In this document: positions 52,060 through 55,027 of the stretch, piece after piece | Layout of the letters: each line of letters opens with the position of its first letter | Position numbering within the stretch: the first letter of the stretch is position 1 | NCBI GenBank assembly: GCA_949155905.1 | Contig: CASCWU010000012.1 | Location: 1-55,027, forward strand | Reading direction: 5' to 3' | DNA length: 55,027 bases | Source of the DNA: an uncultured Lachnospiraceae bacterium | GTDB lineage: Bacteria; Bacillota; Clostridia; Lachnospirales; Lachnospiraceae | Program-made: the position numbers and the translations under genes | Notes under the pieces: generated by a model | Seen by the model: only the letters and a program-made list of their open reading frames with translations | What the model was told of the DNA's origin: nothing | Database searches by the model: none

Positions 52060-53787
52060 TTATACCCGAATCCTCCTAGTGGAATCCGAGAGCCTGCGGA
52101 TATATTGATCCGGGGAGAGCTGTTCCAAAAAGTCTAACACCTGCTCGCTTTCTCCGTCCTTTCTGGCAAATTCTTCCCGAAAATCCACGACCTCTGCCAA
52201 AACAGCCCGAATGATTTTGGAATCATTTTTTCGTTTTGCTTCTAATTCAATTCGGATCTTCTGCTGATTTACTTCCACTTGTTTTTTCGAGGAATGATAG
52301 TAGACAATCATTCCGATTCCGGCAATTATCGCAATCACTCCCATTACCTGGTATGCTCCAAACAGCATCAGCACCCCCAGCAACGCCACGGCAGCCCCAC
52401 CTGCCAGACAGAATTTCTGGAAGCCCGTTAAAACCTCCCCTGCGATAGCCGCCTGGATCTGTGCGTCAATCAACTGATTAAATCTGGTTAGCAGGCTTTT
52501 TTCATCCTGCCCATCTAAGGTCGTTCCGCTGAACTCTCCTACCTGCAGCACGATCTCATGGGGAATTTTCATCCGGTTCTGTGCGACAATATCCTGATAT
52601 GCGTTATAGATCCATTCCTTTGATAAGGAAATCGCAAATTTCTGGGTAGAAACACTGGCATTAGAGCTTTCCGGCTTCATACTGGCGTCCGTCAGAAGCT
52701 GAGTAAAATCCTTTTCTTCTTCAAATGCCGTTTGCTCTACCTCCATATCCTGTTTCGCCCGTTTTTCGTCCCCCTTCAAATCCACGACAAACTGCTCGAA
52801 GCGTTCCTCCTTCCGCAAGGGGATTTCCTCCTCATCAAAATCCGTCACTAGGCTGGTCAAAATCTCATCGAGCTGCTCCTTTAACGCCTTATTCACTGGC
52901 TCCTGTTCAAAAATCGCCATAAAGTAAGCCAGCAACTCGGCGTGGAGACAGGCTCCCTCCATCACCTCCTGGAGTTCCGGCCAGGTTTTGGTATACTTCC
53001 GCAAATACGTATAAGAATCCAGATCCACTGGCTTACGTTTCAGGTTGATTGCATCTGACCATTGCTTTGTCTGCTGCTCGATAAAGCCAGGCTTTTCTGT
53101 CAGCCGCTCCAGCCATTCCGCCATTTGCCTGGAAATCATTCCTTCCGAATCCGCTCCCAACAGCCCACTGGCAAACGCGTCTATGATGATAATCGCTTTC
53201 CGATCCAGTTTTTCCTCATCCTGATTCGCCAGATAACGCTGCGTCCATTTCAGACAGGCATTTTTCCGATCCGCCCTTCGGCACACAAGTGCAAAAAACA
53301 ACGAGGTTTTCTCGTCATTCCGCCGGATTCCCTCGCGCAACGCCCGCTCTGCCATTCCTGGCTGGTCATTGATCCAAGCAGCCAGCGCTACCAAACAGGG
53401 TGCCAGCCAATAGTTCGGCGTTGAAACCATAACCTCCTCGGTCATCGTGCTGATAGTCTCCTGCCTTACAATAGCCAAATCATCCGCTTGCAAAATCCCC
53501 GTTGCCATCCGTCTTACCATATCGTAATGCCCGTACTTTTGTTCTAGTTCCTGGCGGATTCTTACCAGCCTGGTTTCCGCCTGTCCCAGTCGGTTCGCCC
53601 GTTCCTGGTTGTCCACAAACTCATGGAACTCCCTCGCTAGGCTCTCCACCTCGTCGTATACCACGCTGACGCTGCTTCCCACCACCTCGACCTTTTCATC
53701 CACTACCTGGATCTTCTGGTGAATAGCGCTCAGGTTATGTTCGATTTTCCTTAAATCAGCAGGCTGAATGGATGTTACTTCTGCCAT
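52060..53787 (-). CDS. Two-TM membrane protein with long coiled-coil N-terminus
   Basis: This 575-aa protein begins with a coiled coil (IEHNLSAIHQKIQVVDEKVE and VVYDEVESLAREFHEFV). A helical middle domain with TPR-like spacing follows, then near residue 460-510 a pair of membrane helices (GGAAVALLGVLMLFGAY and MGVIAIIAGIGMIVYY), and a short basic C-terminal coiled part. Topology suggests both ends face the cytoplasm. I do not recognise the family. It is the membrane member of the cluster with the Ycf46-like ATPase; the gap to the 97-aa gene is about 100 bases without a terminator. Confidence 0.7.
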   Translation of the reverse strand: MAEVTSIQPADLRKIEHNLSAIHQKIQVVDEKVEVVGSSVSVVYDEVESLAREFHEFVDNQERANRLGQAETRLVRIRQELEQKYGHYDMVRRMATGILQADDLAIVRQETISTMTEEVMVSTPNYWLAPCLVALAAWINDQPGMAERALREGIRRNDEKTSLFFALVCRRADRKNACLKWTQRYLANQDEEKLDRKAIIIIDAFASGLLGADSEGMISRQMAEWLERLTEKPGFIEQQTKQWSDAINLKRKPVDLDSYTYLRKYTKTWPELQEVMEGACLHAELLAYFMAIFEQEPVNKALKEQLDEILTSLVTDFDEEEIPLRKEERFEQFVVDLKGDEKRAKQDMEVEQTAFEEEKDFTQLLTDASMKPESSNASVSTQKFAISLSKEWIYNAYQDIVAQNRMKIPHEIVLQVGEFSGTTLDGQDEKSLLTRFNQLIDAQIQAAIAGEVLTGFQKFCLAGGAAVALLGVLMLFGAYQVMGVIAIIAGIGMIVYYHSSKKQVEVNQQKIRIELEAKRKNDSKIIRAVLAEVVDFREEFARKDGESEQVLDFLEQLSPDQYIRRLSDSTRRIRV

Positions 53788-53805
53788 AGGTTAATTCCCC
53801 CTTTT

Positions 53806-54006
53806 TTAATTTTCCATCTTACTCTCATACGCCCCACACCGTGCCGTAGCCGACATCTCGCAATTCTTTTTCAAACAAAGCTTTTTACACTCCTTGATTT
53901 CCCAAAGATTGATTCTGGGCTGCTTGGGAACAATCGCGCTGCTGGTCGGATCGTACCAATGCTTACAAAAGGCACAACGTTTTACCTGTTTACAATTACA
54001 TACCAT
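53806..54006 (-). CDS. Small Cys-rich protein, probably zinc-binding
   Basis: This 66-aa protein has eight Cys in pairs: CNC, CAFCKHWYDP, CKKLC and KKNC, and ends ATARCGAYES. Their spacing fits two zinc sites. The start at 54006 is set by GGAGGG; a longer frame adds only basic residues. It begins the operon with the 575-aa gene, whose start follows after 18 bases. Function is unknown; it might sense redox or metal state or bind nucleic acid. Confidence 0.65.
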   Translation of the reverse strand: MVCNCKQVKRCAFCKHWYDPTSSAIVPKQPRINLWEIKECKKLCLKKNCEMSATARCGAYESKMEN

Positions 54007-54156
54007 CGTACCTTCCCTCCTTCTTTTCTGCTTCCACAGAAATTGTAGCACTCATCTATGACAAATACTGTCATCCTACAAAAAATTTGCCCTTTTTTGT
54101 CGTTTTTCCTCTACACGAGTTGGAGCTGATACAAAAGGTTATTGGCAACTCAAATA

Positions 54157-54200
54157 AAAAACGTGTAAAGGAGAGGGTCAACTCTCCTTTACACGTTTTC
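54157..54200. terminator. Bidirectional terminator between the WYL gene and the Cys-rich gene
   Basis: ACGTGTAAAGGAGAG and its perfect complement enclose six bases, with A and T runs on both sides. It ends the WYL transcript on the minus strand. Confidence 0.85.
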
Positions 54201-54254
54201 TTTCCTACTAGGCCAACTTCTTTATGGCTGTCTTTTTTCTGCTTCTTTTGGTAC

Positions 54255-55027
54255 TTACGTTTCTGTCCTTTTCCCTGCTGTCTCTTCCTCCGCTGCTTCT
54301 TCTCCGTCTTCATACTGCTTCAACGTCTGAATCAAAAGCTGCTTCATCTCCTCCCGCAGCTTTTCCGGCCTGATGACCTCCACCCGATCCCCCTGGCTCA
54401 TCAGCCACATCAGGATTCCTTTTCCGTACACCTCAGCCTTTATCAAAAACCGGCCTGCTTCTTCCTTTACAATCTCCGCTGTTGGCAGACGGTCTAAAAT
54501 AGGCTCCGCGCTGTTCCCATAAAACCAGAGCTGGACGGTCATCAGGCGACCTGCATACATAAACTGAATCCGTTTGCGGAATTCTCCTTCCTCAAAACGG
54601 TTGGCATAAACAACCGGAAAGCTTTTCCCGATCCGTTTGCTTTCCGCAATCCGGTCGAAGCGAAAAATCGCCGGATAATCGTATTTATGGACATATTTCC
54701 CACTCTCGTCCTCTTCAACAATAAACGCGTTGAGGTAAAAATAATATTCCGAAAACAGAATCGCCATGGGCTCTACTACCAGACGTTTTTTCGTTTCCTT
54801 TGCATCAACCGCCCTGTGATAAGCAATCTCTAACAACTGCTGCTCTTTGATCGCCACACCGATTTCCCAGAGCCGATCCTGGATGCCGATATCTGGATGC
54901 TCCTTGGCATGCCGTAACGGCGTATAATGATAGCGCTCGTTGGAAATCAAATCACTGACCAGCCTGCCGCTTTCCTCCGGGACACAGCCTAAAATCAGTT
55001 TTTCCAGAATCTCACCCATTTCCTTCC
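54255..55027 (-). CDS. WYL-domain regulator, N-terminus cut by window edge
   Basis: About 256 residues are visible. The WYL domain is clear: LLEIAYHRAVDA, RLVVEPMAILFSEYYFYLNAF and FRFDRIAESKRIG, followed by the C-terminal extension that ends VYGKGILMWLMSQGDRV. WYL proteins usually have a DNA-binding helix-turn-helix of about 60 residues first, which is missing here because the frame stays open at the right edge; the internal ATG at 55019 lacks correct spacing. WYL regulators often control CRISPR and other defence genes, and this one may control the cluster to its left. A terminator follows. Confidence 0.8.
   Translation of the reverse strand, partial: KEMGEILEKLILGCVPEESGRLVSDLISNERYHYTPLRHAKEHPDIGIQDRLWEIGVAIKEQQLLEIAYHRAVDAKETKKRLVVEPMAILFSEYYFYLNAFIVEEDESGKYVHKYDYPAIFRFDRIAESKRIGKSFPVVYANRFEEGEFRKRIQFMYAGRLMTVQLWFYGNSAEPILDRLPTAEIVKEEAGRFLIKAEVYGKGILMWLMSQGDRVEVIRPEKLREEMKQLLIQTLKQYEDGEEAAEEETAGKRTET

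Overview
The window looks like a chromosome segment of a low-to-mid GC Gram-positive anaerobe of the class Clostridia, most likely a Lachnospiraceae relative. Nearly every gene has a GGAGG-type ribosome binding site, the promoters are classic TTGACA/TATAAT types, the rplJ-rplL pair has a Firmicutes-style L10 leader, and most proteins read as clostridial families. No species can be named from the sequence alone.

Layout. Positions 1-16.8 kb are mostly ordinary chromosome: the edge of an IS200/IS605-type element (tnpB start), an XRE-TPR regulator with an MFS exporter, an esterase facing a PucR-type regulator, a decayed second esterase, a membrane-anchored foldase-like protein, rplJ-rplL with leader, a DUF1266-like lipoprotein, a two-gene heterodimeric ABC exporter, an Aes-type hydrolase and broken genes (Uma2, small coiled-coil). 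Positions 16.8-48.9 kb are a defence island read almost wholly on the minus strand. From right to left it holds a nine-gene accessory operon (HerA-type ATPase, membrane protein, 155-aa protein, dynamin-like GTPase with zinc ribbon, LpxD-like acyltransferase, a protein with an MGGCC N-terminus and three Cys-Cys pairs, a coiled-coil protein, a 51-aa peptide and a radical SAM/SPASM enzyme). This runs without a visible break into a type III-D-like CRISPR effector operon: Csx1/TIGR02221, an HD-less Cas10, Csx10, a double Cas7, Csx19, TIGR03986 Cas7, a small Csx15/Csx20-like protein, Cas6, then CRISPR array 2. A YARHG membrane protein and a DUF6431 protein follow. Next is a second minus-strand operon with the Cas02710 CARF-HEPN protein, Cas1, Cas2, a reverse transcriptase fused to an archaeo-eukaryotic primase, and Csm6, then CRISPR array 1. 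Positions 49.1-55 kb hold another minus-strand set: a WYL protein (cut by the window edge), a small Cys-rich protein, a two-TM coiled-coil protein, two small partners, a Ycf46-like AAA ATPase and a 173-aa protein.

How it may work together. Cas10 with its palm motif should make cyclic oligoadenylates when the Cas7 backbone finds target RNA. Three CARF-HEPN proteins (Csm6, Cas02710, Csx1) are the expected readers, and the small Csx15/20-like protein is a candidate for switching the signal off. The RT-primase beside Cas1-Cas2 suggests spacers can be taken from RNA. Spacer content fits this: two spacers encode the same peptide with mainly synonymous differences, and in the crRNA orientation deduced here they would be antisense to that mRNA.

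The two arrays carry near-identical repeats, homologous leaders with a TTGAAA-17-TATAAT promoter, homologous terminators, one shared spacer and, beside array 1, a decayed copy of the 3' end of cas6. Array 1 and its flanks are therefore a segmental duplicate of the array 2 locus. A third, heavily decayed leader-repeat unit lies before the DUF6431 gene. The best candidate for an undescribed system is the accessory operon at 39.7-48.9 kb, which joins membrane-remodelling, acyl-transfer and radical chemistry to a type III CRISPR locus.
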